Below are positions 1-12,174 of a stretch of 64,000 nucleotides of DNA, in pieces (the first letter of the stretch is position 1; each line of letters begins with the position of its first letter). A program made the position numbers and the translations under genes. The stretch lies in contig JAQFVV010000032.1 in the NCBI GenBank assembly GCA_028023455.1, positions 1,304,001 through 1,368,000 of the forward strand. Reading direction: 5' to 3'. This DNA comes from Epiperipatus broadwayi (lineage: Eukaryota > Onychophora > Udeonychophora > Euonychophora > Peripatidae). The notes below the pieces were generated by a model. It was not told the origin of the DNA. It made no database searches and saw only the letters and a list, made by a program, of their open reading frames with translations.

Positions 1-3000
1 AGTATTAAAAATCTTTTATTAATTGCTTTAATTTAAAGTTGTTGTTTTTTGTGTGTGTACAATCTTTTCACTGATTTATCATAAGGGAAATAAGATCTTG
101 CTAAATAAGACTATTAAAGTACACAAAAGAAATTGTTTCTGGCATTATATTATTGACATTGCTTTCATTTTTATTTCACTAATTCAGTGGGATAAAAAAA
201 AATGTTTATTAGATTAAGGCTATTAAATCATTCACACACATACACACAAAGAAATATAGTGCTTCTAGAATTTTTTGTTTTAATTCTGAATAATTTTTAT
301 GAACTAAATTTTTATATTGTCGTCTTTGTGTAGGTGATGCAATTGTAGTGTCAGACTAGTATTGATCTATTCTGGTGCTGGTACCTCCGACACCCAAACT
401 TTTTAACAAATAAGGCCATTTGAATAATTACTTGTTTTGTTACTGTTCTTGCTAATTTAATGTAATTAAATCATTTTATACACAAAAAGAATACAAGTAT
501 TTCTATTAATGAGCATAATTAATTCCAAAAATATATATGCTAGCACATTCGATAATACATTGAAATGCATAGCTTTAGGAGAAATCCATTTAAAGTCCAC
601 AGCCTAGTGTATATGTACAATCAACATTAAGCATTTATGTAGAAAAAATAGAAACCAATATTAACAATATAAGTACAAAAATATATACAAAATTTCTTAA
701 TAATTTTAATAACTTCATAAATAAATCATGACTATTAAATATGTAACATTAAAATATAAACTTATTCACTGACTAACTAAATTTAAAGAAGTTATTACAA
801 TTTACAAGTCACATTCCTAAAGAATTATTTTTAATAAACTTGCAAACACACCCTTTTTCTCATATTAATATGAGAAAATGGGTGTTGTTTGCAAATTTTT
901 TTAAAAATGATTCTTTAGTAATATAATTTGTAAATTATAGTACCAGAAAATAAGCTTAAAAATTAATTTACTATATTTAACTCTTGCACACTGTATTCCG
1001 CATATAAATATGAATTAAAAGCAAATTTTTAAAATAGTAAAAAATGTTATAATGGTACTATCATCTAATAGTTACTGTTAATCCACATGACAGTGTTACC
1101 ATTTGTTCTGCAATAACACAATGTGTACTGTTTAATCTGGAAATTCCTTTCACAACTTGTGCATTTTTTATTTCATTATTTTTTAAAAAAGCATTTCATA
1201 TACAACATTTAAATCTATGATAATTTTATCATTCTCTAACTTGAAAATCATTTCTTTCCTGAATAAAATTCATGATATATTTCTAATTATATTGTTCTAC
1301 TTCATGTCTAAATAATTATGCAATATACATATAGAATTTTTTTTTAAAAAAAAAAAAAGTGCAAATAAGTGGATAAAAAAATTAAAAGTGATAAAATCTA
1401 GATGCCAGGTGAACAATCAGAATTCTAAAATGTGTTATGTAAACCAATGGAATTCATTATATTTGTATTTACTCATTTAGCAATTGACATTCAGAATTAA
1501 ACTATGAATTGTTTACTTTATATTAATAAGAGATCAAGATAAACTTTATTTAATTATATTTTCTTTACAATAATTAAGTTGAAAAATAATTTTATTTTTT
1601 TATAAATTTTTATGTAAACTGAAGTTTAGATTATATGAAAAATTAAGTCTTGATTTAATTACATGGAATGTTTAGCATTATTAATTTAAAATTTATTAAT
1701 TTATAAACAGTGCATTAAAAAAAAGTGTGATCAGTTTAAACTTAAAACTTTCTAGTATTGTAACTTATAATATTAAATGTTTAATTTTTAAATTTAGTTT
1801 AGGCACATATCATTTGAGAAAATAAATTTAATATCTCAAATAATATATAAAATTGTCTAATATTTGATAAACAATTACCAAAACATCTAAAGATTGAGAT
1901 TTTGAGAAATAAAGCTAATAATGTGAATAAAGTGCATAAGACAATACCTGTATAAAAATCCCACTCTATTGGGATATTAAAAGAAAAATTTCAAAAATAC
2001 ATATTCTATATTTTTAATAATTAAGAATGTGTATAATGTGGTACCAGTTTTTAAAAGTTTACATTGATACCAATATATAATAAATCTTAAAGCATGGACA
2101 GATTTAATAATTAAAAATGTTATTGAATTATTGCAATAGATAGTTTTGAAGAAATAAAATTGAAACAGTTGGAGAAAATAAATAGTAAAGGGTTATATTT
2201 CAAAATTTATATCCACATCAATTATGGTTCCACGTTCAAAGCCATTCAAATCAAAAAATACTGTACGACACTATTCAGAATTAAGATGTTGAATTTATTG
2301 CAAAAATTAAAATATCATTTAATGTAAAACTCTTTAAGATTAAATGAGTGATTTGTGAAAAATAAAAAGATTATAAGAGTTAGTTATTCTGAGGATAACT
2401 GTAGATATAATAATCTTAGTATAATAATAATGATGGCTAAGCTAATTTTTATATAGGAAGCAGTCTTATAATGATTCTGTGTTTAAAAAAAGCCCAAATG
2501 TAATAAATACTGAGAATGTCTCTCTCTAAAAGAATAGATATGTTTTTATATGAAATCATTTGTGTTTAGAAATGGTAGTAAATGAAGCAGAGATGACTAT
2601 TATTAAAAAGATATGAAAAAAAAAAAAAAAGACAGTTAATATTTATTATATTAATATAAAAAATTTTATAGAATGATTTCATAGATTTGAAGATCTGTAT
2701 GGCTAATAAAATTATGTAAATGATATTTTTCCCAAAAAAAAAAAGAATAAAAAAATGATATTAATGACGTCTTTATTATATTTTGTTTGATATTTAATGA
2801 GTTGCTAAATGATTGTTGGCTCGATAAATATGGAATTAGAATTGTAGGAAATATATTGAGAATTACTGATAAAATAGCAGCACTTGTCAATAGTGAAAGA
2901 TAACATAATATATAAAATTTTATAAATAGGATAGATAGAATTTTTTCTAAATTTGGGATAAGAATAAATGCAACTAAGACTAACAAAGTAAAATAAATGG

Positions 3001-3566
3001 AGAAAATAAAAGTTAATTAGTACTTTTAACTTCTTGTGAAGCTGACTAACTGATGATGAAAATTAAAAAAAAAAAAGTATAATAGCTAAATAGATCTTTA
3101 ATAAGGCTAATAGAGCATTCTTTGTTTCTTTAAAGTTAAAACAAAAAAATAATTTTATTTATTAAATAATTTGTTTGGATTGAGAAGAAACTATGACAAA
3201 AAAAAAAAAAGAGAAAATTTTATATGTAGATATGGAGAGTGAAAAAACTAACTGGAAAAGTAAATACCAAAAATATAGAGAAATGGGAATATATATATAT
3301 TTTTGTTGATAACGTAAAAAAAAATAACCAGATAAATTATGAACTATATATTTATGTAAGAAACAGAGAATAACAATAAATCATTTCCATATTTTAATTT
3401 TGTTGCACTATCAAATAATTATGAGAATATAGAATTACTATATAAAGTACTGAAATAAATTTTGAACTAACAAAAATAAAATCATTTGCATTTTTTACAA
3501 ATAATTTTTAATAGTTTCTTAAATAAGAGGAAAATTTTTAAAAAATAAATAAATGTCATTGATTTG
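1..3566. other. AT-rich intronic DNA with no recognisable gene
   Basis: Apart from the palindrome at 795-938 I see only A/T-rich sequence with many poly-A and poly-T runs. The ORF of 106 codons at 2666-2986 has low-complexity I/L/F/S composition and no known motif. It lies 3' of the last seen RhoGAP exon and so is probably intron of the same gene. Confidence 0.6.
795..938. repeat. Near-perfect palindrome with no loop (foldback MITE-like)
   Basis: Two arms of about 72 bp meet at catatt|aatatg (centre 866/867). Each arm contains gcaaacacaccctttttctc or its complement, then tcttta/taaaga and aatttacaa/ttgtaaatt. The outer 15 bp of each arm are more diverged than the centre. Such a structure would extrude as a hairpin or give a stem-loop RNA. 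It may be a tiny foldback transposon; no clear target duplication is visible. Confidence 0.65.
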
Positions 3567-3574
3567 TTTTAAAT

Positions 3575-5386
3575 GGTAATAATATGAATACTGAACCCTA
3601 CCATTTGATGGTGTTGTTTTTCACAAAATGCACATCAATATACCGTTTTAGTGGCCTTAACTTACGGCTGATACTACAATAGGTGTTTTTTTTAGCCGCA
3701 ACAGATCGCCTGAGGGCAATGTATTCTACGATTACGTAACGAAATACTACACCCATTGCATTCAGACAGTATTAGTCAAGTGAAAGCTCTTGAACTCTCG
3801 CTACGGTCTGATTTGATGGTGGCCGTATTTGAAAGAGACGAAACTCTGCAAAAATTCATTGTCGGAAAATTTTTTAGAAAGCGTAGTGAAATTAGTATTC
3901 CATAATAAGAATTGTCATGTCATCACACATGCTTCCCTACGCTTTAGAAATGCACACAACTTGAAAAGATTCTTCTTTTCAGCAGAGTTTTTTCCGATTT
4001 CACGCAAAAATGCCAGTTTACGCATGAATCCATGCGAGAACTTTAAGGGAAGTTGGTTCGAGGGCTCCAAAATCCAGTTACTTACAGCTCTGAGGCTTTC
4101 CTGTTATTTTATTTGTGTGTTACTTTTCTTACAGCTTTGAGGCTTCCCTGTTATTTTATTTGCGTGTTACTTTTGGGTTTTTTTTAATGCCCCCAAAAAT
4201 GGTGTTTTTTTTTTGTGACTTGTTTTGGTTCACAACTTGTCCAAAGTTTCGTTTATTTTTGATTCAATAAATTATTTTATGGGAAACTGTTGTTGTTGTT
4301 GTTCACATGATTAGAAAGTAGGTAGGTAATATTTGATAAGTTTCATTAACAGTTAATTAAAGTACATAATATTTTATTATACCAAAAAAAAAAAAAAAGT
4401 GTTTAAGAGTTTATTCAAAAGGCCCCACCCAAAAAAATATATATAAAATAATAATAAAGAACTGTGCGGTAACATAATAAAATTTTCAAAAAAAAAATCC
4501 AAAAAGAAGTCAATAATTAAAAATCAAAACAAACCTTCCCCGCCACCCCACCCATCTCCTCCGGCTTAAAAAAAAGGTGTTCTTTAAAAACGAACTGTTT
4601 ATGTCTTTTTTAAAATTAATGGCCCAAAAATTAAGAAAGAACTTTTCGCTATCATATAATATAGCTTTCTGTAGCGTAAAGATTTGAAAAAAAAAAGCCT
4701 CATAATAAATTAACCAAAAAAAAAAAAAAAAGATGACAATTCAAAATCAAAACACCCTCCACCCTCTAAAAAACCAAGAGTTGGTTAATTCAAAAGTACC
4801 GAATTGTTGAAGTCTTTCAGCAAATCAAAACATCAACAACAACAAAAAAAAGAAAAGTTAAAAGCAAACAACCAACCCCAGTGTTTGTTACCATATTTTT
4901 GTGTAAACAAACCGACAAAGCATTAATCGATAATTTAAAAGCAAACCAACATCCCTAACACCATCTAAAAACAAAGTGTTTGTTTCTAAAAAAAACGAAG
5001 TAAAAAAAAAAAATGGGTGAAAAAATAAACTTTGGTTTACTGTAAATAATATTATGTAAAGAAACGGACCGACAGTTAGTCGATAATTTAAAAACAAGCC
5101 AACACCTCTAGACCATCTAAAAACGAAGTATTTGTTTATTAAAAACGAAAGAAAAAAAAACGGGTAGAATAAAAAAAAAAAACTTTAGTGGTTTACTGTA
5201 ATATTATATAAACCAAATAGACAGTCCGATGACGAAAAAATAATTAAAAAGCGGTTGAAAAAAAAAAAAAATCTTTTACCATAATATTATGTAAACAAAC
5301 AGATGGCCCGTGAATCGGTATATTGAGGTGTATTGGGCGAAAAAGAGCGCCATCAAATGGTAGGATTCAGTATTCATACTATTACC
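3575..5386. mobile_element. Non-autonomous TIR transposon, GGT family, copy 1 (1.8 kb)
   Basis: The ends are inverted copies: GGTAATAATATGAATACTGA on the left and GGTAATAGTATGAATACTGA read inwards on the right, continuing to the core CCATTTGATGGTGTT (3601-3615) and its partner CCATTTGATGGCGCT (5346-5360, complement). Flanks are ttttaaat (3567-3574) and ttttaaac (5387-5394), a 7/8 target duplication. The left interior shares the block ccgttt...ggcctgacttacggct-like (3644-3670) with copies 3 and 4. The right interior has a tandem repeat of about 157 bp (see 4911-5150) and a 47-bp duplication at about 4078-4170. No transposase: the 103-codon ORF at 3829-4140 has no recognised domain. Non-autonomous; superfamily unknown. 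Confidence 0.85.
4911..5150. repeat. Tandem repeat of about 157 bp inside TIR element copy 1
   Basis: The segment accgacaaagcattaatcga to caaagtgtttgtttctaaaa (from 4911) recurs from 5068 as accgacagttagtcgataat to cgaagtatttgtttattaaa. More degenerate units extend on both sides, roughly 4560-5290, and are A/C-rich on this strand. Confidence 0.65.
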
Positions 5387-5394
5387 TTTTAAAC

Positions 5395-7500
5395 ATCGAT
5401 AGAAAAAAGATTGGAAAGGTAGGGTCCCAATCTAATCAGTAATAGTAGGCTTAAATTTTAAAATAAGTTAATATGTTTCTATAATTATGATATAAAATGG
5501 GGTGTCCAAGACATCACAGTTGACCGTGTAATTTCTTTTTTGTGTGTGTGTAAAATTTGAATCTAATTTATTTTAATATAATTCTAAAACAATTTTTTTT
5601 TTTATTGAATTTTTTTTAATATTCAGAACTAGCTTTAAAAAATAATTATTTATAAGTAATTTAAAATTGTAATTTAATAAATATTTTATAAAAAAACATG
5701 AACGAATTATAATACTAGAGAGAGCTGAGATAATTCAACCTCTTATCTATTGAATTTTCTTATTGGTTAAATTGAGTAAATTTGAGTGATTTGATTCATT
5801 AAATTTGGATCTACCCAATTTCCTTTCTAAAATATATTAATGTGCAATAATCAGAATTGTTTTAATTTAGTTTCTAAAAATTGAATTATTTTACATTCAA
5901 ATTGGTTAAATGTAACGAAAAATTTAAAATAATGTTAATAACTGAAGAAAAACAAATGAAAAATAGCCTGCAATAGTAAAACAAAAGAATTATATTTTAA
6001 CCAATCATTACGTAAAAATGCCGGTGATTTCTTGTATCTTAGAAATTACAATAGCCATTGTCTTTTCTTCATCTAAAATTAATTATTTTAAATAAAAATC
6101 TAAATCTAAAATCCATAAATATTTATGAAAATTAGTTGCGTTTTGCTAGCCATCACCGAGTGTCATTGATATGTAAATAGCGGTCAATGTTATTCACTTG
6201 TCAAGCAAGCACTATTCACTTTCCCTTGACTATTTTTCTTGTAAAATTTAAAAATTTTCAAAATCAAAGTTTATATTAAGTAAATTAATTTAATGTAAAA
6301 AGTTATGAGAAATATATTTATTTATGTTCAAAAACTATTATGAAAGCAATAGCGGTCAACGTTATTTACTTGTCTTGAATAACGGTCAAAGCGCTATTCA
6401 TTTTCCCTTGATTATTTTTCTTGTAAAATTTTAAAATTTTCAAATCAAAGTTTATATTTAAGTAAATTAATGTAAAAACTTAATTATGAATGTAAAAAAT
6501 TATGAGAAATATATTCATTTATGTTCAAAATCTATTACAAAGCAAAAAAATTTTGTTTTGATTTCTGATTTTGACAGAAACATCAGAACAATAACCAAAG
6601 TTGACAGTCAGTGCTTTGCGGTAATTTATAAGGGAGAGACGGGTCTATATACAATAGACCGCAATCAAAAATAGATTGTTTTTGAAAAATACTATCAATA
6701 GTGAATTTTTTGGGAATTAAAATATCCATAAAGCTATGAATTTACGATAAAATAAGCGTAAAATAGCAAAAATGTGACTAAAAATAGCCCATAGATGGTG
6801 CGAAATTTTTCGGGTTTCCAGTTTGAAAACCTGAAACAAATGTAATCATCCTCAGATACACTTTTAACCAAAAAAGTTGTCCCCAGTGTCTAAAAGTTTT
6901 GCCACCCCTGCAATAGAATAGTTGTTTTACAAGAAACTTTGGGGAAAAAAAAATGCAAAAACAAATTCAATCTTTTCATTTTATTAAATAAAGTCTATAA
7001 TGAAAAAATCATAAATACCATTTACTTCAAATATAAGATGTACATTTTTCCTTAATTTTGGACCCGTAAAAGAGGGTATTGGGAACAAATTTTTTAACAT
7101 TTATTTCTGTGAATATTTGCTTTATGCTATACATGCACATAGTATTAGGATTGTTGGCCTATGTAGAATAGCATATTAAACCTTTTTTTAATCAAAGGAG
7201 AAAGGATTTAACATTAAATGTCAATATTTTTGGGATTAATTTTGTAAATGGCTTTAACTCTCTCTTAAACTGATACTCTTAATATTATTTTGCAATTTTA
7301 CCATTATTTTATTGAGAAAACCATACTAAATAAACTTTAGAATTTTTTACAACTGATAAATCAATATTACAATGAGATAAGAACCTGCATTACAAGGCGC
7401 TGATTGGTTCTTTCTTGTTCTCTACATAAGAGATCACCTGCCAATCATTTTGATAATTCTGATATCTTTGTTATGATTTTCAAAATGAAAATTTATGTTT
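5395..7500. other. AT-rich intron with a 172-bp tandem duplication and one hAT-like terminus
   Basis: The stretch 6178-6349 recurs at 6350-6530 (tagcggtcaaYgttattYacttgtc and following, then ttttcttgtaaaattt). The sequence ending at 6910, read inwards on the minus strand, is CAGGGGTGGCAAAACTTTT, which looks like an hAT end, but I did not find its left partner. The 62-codon ORF at 6486-6674 begins in the duplication and shows no domain. Confidence 0.5.
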
Positions 7501-7509
7501 TAAAATTTT

Positions 7510-9119
7510 GGTTGTTTTCTCATCCCTGGGTTCGCCACGGGATGGCGTTGATGCTAATCAAAAACATACATATTAACGATTCCGGGCCAGACCTAAATGA
7601 TCGATTTGATATAAAAAGATCTGATTTCTTAGATTTGTAATAAAATATTCTACTAATACTATTATATGATGTTAGTTTATTCATTTTTGTAAATGTTTAT
7701 TAATATTGTTTTTTAGTTTGTGTGTGTGTGTTTAAAGTTACGGTGTTTTTCTAATTTTTTTTGGACTTTATGTGTGTCTTTTTAAAGTTATGGTATTTTT
7801 TTTGCAAGAGTAAAATTTTATTCAAAAGCAAGACATAATAAGTAAATGTTTATTAATCTTAGATTGTTTTTTAGTTTGTATGTGTGTCTTTTTTTAAAGT
7901 TACGGTATTTTTGGTCAAGAGTAAATCAATCATTTTATTAAAAAAGCAAGATGTAATTCTAAATCTATCAAAAGTAACGTAATTTATATACTACAATTTA
8001 GAATTGATACCAGACTACTATTAGTAAGGACCATCATTGAAAGACTCAATTGAAAAATGATACCCGACTAATTTCAGTTTTCTTTTTTTGGGAGACAGTA
8101 ATGAATCCAAAAGTGGGTTGTTTTTGTTTAAGTCTGTCTATATAAAAAGGGTACTGTTATTGAAATACTAAATTTAAAAATGATAGCCGACTAATTTGCG
8201 TTTCTTTTGAACGTAATTAATCAGAAAATGGGTTTCTTTTTTTTTTTTTTTGGTAAATCTTGTGTATATATATATAAAAAGAAAAAAAACACGTAATTCA
8301 AATACTCCATTGAAAAAATCAAACCCCGTTGAATTTGCTTTCTTTATTTTTTTTAAGACAGTAATTAATCAGGAACTGGGTTGTTTTTGTTAGTGTGTAG
8401 ATATAAAAACTAATCTTATTTTGAAATAATAAATGTAAAAAAAAATAATACCCGACTAATTTTCTTTTTTGGACAAGTAATTACTAATAATTAGACATTG
8501 GGTTGTTTTTGTTTGTGCGTATATATATAGCAAAAGTAACTGGTCACAGATGAATTCTTGCGAAAACGGTACTTTTCGCGTGATCCTTGAAATTTTTTCC
8601 ATTCCGCACCCTTAAAAGCAATTTTTGAGGGTTACCCCTTCGTAATGGAATCTTCAGGACATTATTACTAAACTTACAATAGTAAAGTAAGTTACAACAC
8701 ATTAAAAAAAATAGACGTCTTATCAAATTTTAAAAAACTACGACTGCTTCAAATACACACACTCTCACACAAAACTACAGAGAAAATAGATATTCTACTA
8801 TTACGAGAAAATGATGATTAAAATCAACTACTACAGCAGCCAATCAAGGCATTTCTTTCTCTTTGCTTTTAGCATAGAAAAAAAAAGCCCTCACCGGCAG
8901 CCGTCGGGAACTTGGTGTTTTATCATAGAAAGAAGTCTCTTTGTGTTGGCTTCTGTCGCCGCCACCGCCTCCGTCCAACATAACGTGAGAACTCTTTTCT
9001 GCATTTATAACGTAAAAAAATTCTTCTTTTGTTGGGTGAATGCCGGTGAAATGGTATATTTCTAGGAATTGACCTAGAAATAGTGACATTTCGAGGCGAA
9101 CACCAGGGATGAAAAAACC
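7510..9119. mobile_element. Non-autonomous TIR transposon, GGT family, copy 2 (1.6 kb)
   Basis: Left end GGTTGTTTTCTCATCCCTGG, right end read inwards GGTTTTTTCATCCCTGGTG, both followed by TTCGCC. The 8-bp flanks are identical, aaaatttt at 7502-7509 and 9120-9127, though this palindromic sequence is a weaker witness than a mixed one. The core is CCACGGGATGGCGTT at 7535-7549, 25 bp from the end; on the right end it is decayed. The interior holds two sets of tandem repeats (about 7690-7930 and 8050-8530) and a less AT-rich 3' part (8540-9060). Overlapping ORFs of 60-84 codons at 8544-9156 cover both strands and have no recognised domain. Confidence 0.8.
7690..8530. repeat. Internal minisatellites of TIR element copy 2
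   Basis: First set: atgtttattaatattgtttt with gtgtgtgtgtttaaagttac recurs at about 7696 and 7846 with a shortened copy between. Second set: a unit of about 125-135 bp containing tacccgactaattt, a T-rich run, gggttgtttttgttt and tatataaaaa recurs at about 8058, 8182, 8318 and 8448. Units differ by many substitutions and indels. Confidence 0.65.
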
Positions 9120-9127
9120 AAAATTTT

Positions 9128-10155
9128 TTTACACATTTATAATTTTTTTTCCACAAAATATAAATTATTTTAGAATGATTCAGATTTTAATAAAAAATGT
9201 ACTTTTTCACAAAAGCAAACTGAAAAAGATACCGATGAGGTATGACTGCAATTTATAATTGCATTGCATGACAAAAACACATTTTATGTTGATGGCTATA
9301 GATTACTTTTGTCAATTGTGAAGGGAAATTTATTTTTAAAAAACATTTGTTTACTTTAATAATCTGATAAATTATTAATTTACATTTTAGAAAAGGTTTT
9401 TAATCAAAAGAAAAAACATTTATTGATAACATTAAATGTCAGACTGTAATGCAAATATATGTATAATAAAAATACAAACATTAACAGATACTATTAAGTA
9501 AATGTATTTGTTTATGCCATCGACTTTCATCGCAGCAGATCTAATACACATATTTTAACATTTAATTTTTGCCAGTGTCCTATTTCCCATAGTATTACAA
9601 TCTTAATATCTGGTGTGTAGAATCATGTGGCAATTTTAACTTTGAATTGGTTTTGCAGTCTTGAAAAGATATCATATCCTTCCAGAAATTATCAAAAAAA
9701 TCATTCTTAAAATGTTGCATTGCTAACAATTAAAATGTAACTGAAGATAATGTACCCTGCTGGAATAGTAAAGATGAGAATTTAAATTCTGAAAGTGAAG
9801 ATGTAGAAAGTCAACGTACGTCTGAAAAAGATTCGCAATAAATTATGTGAATTTATTGTACTTAATTTTTTTCTCCCAATTTTTCAAGCTTAAAATCCCA
9901 CTGCATCTTAAATTCAGGGGCATCTTATATTTGAAGTAATATGGTAATAAATTTTTATTAATGTTAAAAGATAATTGATGTAACTAATAAATGTTTCAAA
10001 TGTTCATTTATTTAATGCACATCTTTTTTGTGTGTTATAATTTATATGAATAAATTTCTAAATAAATATAAAAACTATTTTAAAAATGTAAATATATATG
10101 CAAAATGGATAATAATAAATATACATCAATGCAAATAATTTTTTTATATATTTAC
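9128..10155. other. Intron between TIR copy 2 and the RhoGAP exon
   Basis: AT-rich, with no ORF or repeat structure that I recognise. It contains the splice donor side of the exon at 10156. The next downstream exon was not seen here. Confidence 0.5.
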
Positions 10156-10365
10156 CTTCATGAAGATTAACAAATTGTAATAAATATCTTTCAGGAACCA
10201 CAGCTTCGGGTAATTCTCTGAGAAAAAGCTTCAACAAGCTAGCTATGGCCATTAAATCTCCAGCATCTTCTAAATCAGCATCACCAGTTTTATCAAAGGA
10301 TGATTTTAACTTATCTACAATTTTTGAGTTGCCATTGACACGAAAAATACCTTCTTGACCAATAC
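10156..10365 (-). CDS. RhoGAP-domain exon carrying the arginine finger (FAM13-like)
   Basis: A 210-nt minus-strand exon with acceptor tttttttaag|gtattgg and donor catgaag|gtaaatat; phase 1 in and phase 1 out, matching the preceding exon. The split codon restores glycine, so the junction reads KHG-IGQEGIFRVNG. It continues through DKLKSSFDKTGDADLEDAGD, then the conserved helix ASLLKLFLRELPEAVVPE and ends LLQFVNLHE. In the RhoGAP family the R of GIFRVNG is the catalytic arginine finger, and the K of LLKLFLRELPE is the conserved lysine of the GTPase-binding face; both are intact, so the exon is under coding constraint. The remaining third of the domain, with the NLAxxFGPN motif, should be encoded downstream and was not found between 1 and 10155. 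Assignment to FAM13 is by similarity to the remembered family pattern. Confidence 0.88.
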
Positions 10366-10722
10366 CTTAAAAAAAAAAATAACTTAAATTAATAATTTTT
10401 AAAGCAACACATTTTTTTCTCTAAGTATAAGTTTCATATATATATATATAGCTTGCGCTATTATTATGTGATTTATATATAAGCATGTATAAACTCAAGC
10501 TATATGTATAGATGTCTACTTATCAAAAAAATAATTCAATAAAACAACCAATATTAAAAAAAATTTTTTTCATTAACTATATTTACCAAAAAATATATAA
10601 AGCAAAGTTTTAATCCAATTGAACATTTAGACAAATACTTAACATCTTAACAAATTATCAAAGAATAAAGCTATAACCATTTTTAATATTAACAAAAATA
10701 TCATTTCTTTCAAACATTAATG

Positions 10723-12062
10723 GGTTGTCGTCGATTAGTTGCCTTATGCCGCCTGAAGGTGTTCTACCTAGGTAAAAGCACATTAAAATGCCGTTTACTA
10801 GGCATACTTATTAGTAGGCCTACATATATATGCTGTCAGTAATATTATACCGTAACATATATACATATTTTGAGTTCTTTTATTCGCTACCATTATCTAT
10901 CGCAAAAAAAAGTCACTCTTTGATACCTTTAATATGCTTAGCAGTTGCTACGAAACTTTTGTACATTTCCAATATTTGTTTTCTTTTGGGATTCTAGAAT
11001 TGTAGTGTAAGTAATTCTGTAAATGTTTATTTAAAAATTTTTTAACTCGTTTCAATGTATGTGGTATTTGTTATTTTAAATTTTAACATTGCAAACAACA
11101 ATAACTAGACATGGTCAATTGTCAAAATTTGGGGTGTTTTTAACCAGCTCTCCGGCGAAGTAACGTCACTCGCGAGATTTTAGAGTCGAGATTTAAAAAA
11201 TGTCTGCCAGTGAAATCAACATTTTCATCAGGAGTGTGTTCCGGATGTCGTTAAATTAATATCTTTTGAATGTGATTATTGTAATTGTATGCAAGTTATA
11301 TTTTGTGTTTGTTTATTAAAAAATTTTTCAGTCCAAAAAATTTGTTACTATTATTTCTTGAAATATTGAGGAGTGAAATGGCTTTCGTTTGTTCACTAAA
11401 TAAATATTTCGGCTAAGTTAGAACAAAAGTAAAATCATTTTCGGGTTTCTAGTTAAGTAAAAAATCGATCGATATAGTTCAAAAACGGGGGGGGGGGGGT
11501 CAAATTACAAGCAGATTTTTTTTTTTTTTTAAAACAAAAAAAATATTACTTTTATTTCAAACAAGTAAAATTAAAATCAGATTTCCATAAAAAGGTTATT
11601 TTTTGTTTAAAAATATCAAATTAAAAACACATTTTTAAAAAAAAAAAAAATTATTTTTACTTAAAACAAATGAAAGTAAAAACAGATTTTTCAAAAAAAA
11701 AGTTTACTTTTATTTAAAACAAAAAAAAGTTGTATTCAATCGCAGGCCCATAACACAAAAATTCGGCTAGTCTTGTATGCGCTAGGAAATGTTATATTGA
11801 ATCCTAAAATGGAAAAACAAAGTTTATTTTTATTTTAATTAAAAAAAAAAAGGTTATATAGAATTATGCTAGAATATGTTAGAAGAATGAATCGCTACTT
11901 TTTTTTTTTACGCTACAATATGTTAGAAGAATGAATCACTACTTTTTTTTTTTACGCTACAATATGTTAGATTGAAACGCGCGCCAGGGAATGTTGTATT
12001 GAATCGTTTTTGTTTAGCAACAGCGCCATCAAGTGCGATATGGTGGCTATTCAACGACTACC
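10723..12062. mobile_element. Non-autonomous TIR transposon, GGT family, copy 3 (1.3 kb)
   Basis: Left end GGTTGTCGTCGATTAGTTGC, right end read inwards GGTAGTCGTTGAATAGCCAC. Flanks cattaatg (10715-10722) and aattaatg (12063-12070), a 7/8 target duplication. The core is CCGCCTGAAGGTGTT at 10749-10763 and GCACTTGATGGCGCT (complement of 12022-12036), each exactly 26 bp from its end. Just inside the left end, aaaatgccgttta...aggcatactta matches the same block in copies 1 and 4. The right half holds a roughly 63-bp tandem repeat (11500-11730) and a 51-bp tandem duplication around 11870-11970 (agaagaatgaatcRctac). No coding capacity. Confidence 0.82.
11500..11975. repeat. Tandem repeats inside TIR element copy 3
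   Basis: About four units of roughly 63 bp, each with a cagattt block, a homopolymer, and ttacttttatttaaaacaa. Further right, tagaagaatgaatcgctact plus tttttttttacgctacaata is duplicated once (11880-11970). A run of 13 G (11487-11499) precedes the array. Confidence 0.65.
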
Positions 12063-12174
12063 AATTAATGTGGATGTGTGTGTGTGTGCAATAAAATAAA
12101 ATGTCCATTATAGAATAATTATTGCAATAAAAATAATAAATTATAATGATTTAATTTCTTAATCTTCTTCAAGT

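Noticed and set aside
6486-6674. A small secreted or regulatory protein
   Set aside because: Its start lies in a tandem duplication and it shows no signal peptide or known motif; likely chance.
8544-9156. Cluster of overlapping ORFs on both strands
   Set aside because: They lie in the less AT-rich 3' part of TIR copy 2, where stop codons are rarer; no frame has a recognisable motif.
1-10155. Remaining RhoGAP exon with the NLAxxFGPN motif
   Set aside because: I looked on the minus strand below 10156 and found no matching segment with splice signals; it is probably outside the window.
10058-10252. A 64-codon protein starting with M of MAIASLLKLFLREL
   Set aside because: It is the second half of the RhoGAP exon; the conserved domain begins upstream at 10365 and the C-terminal part is intron read-through past the donor at 10155.
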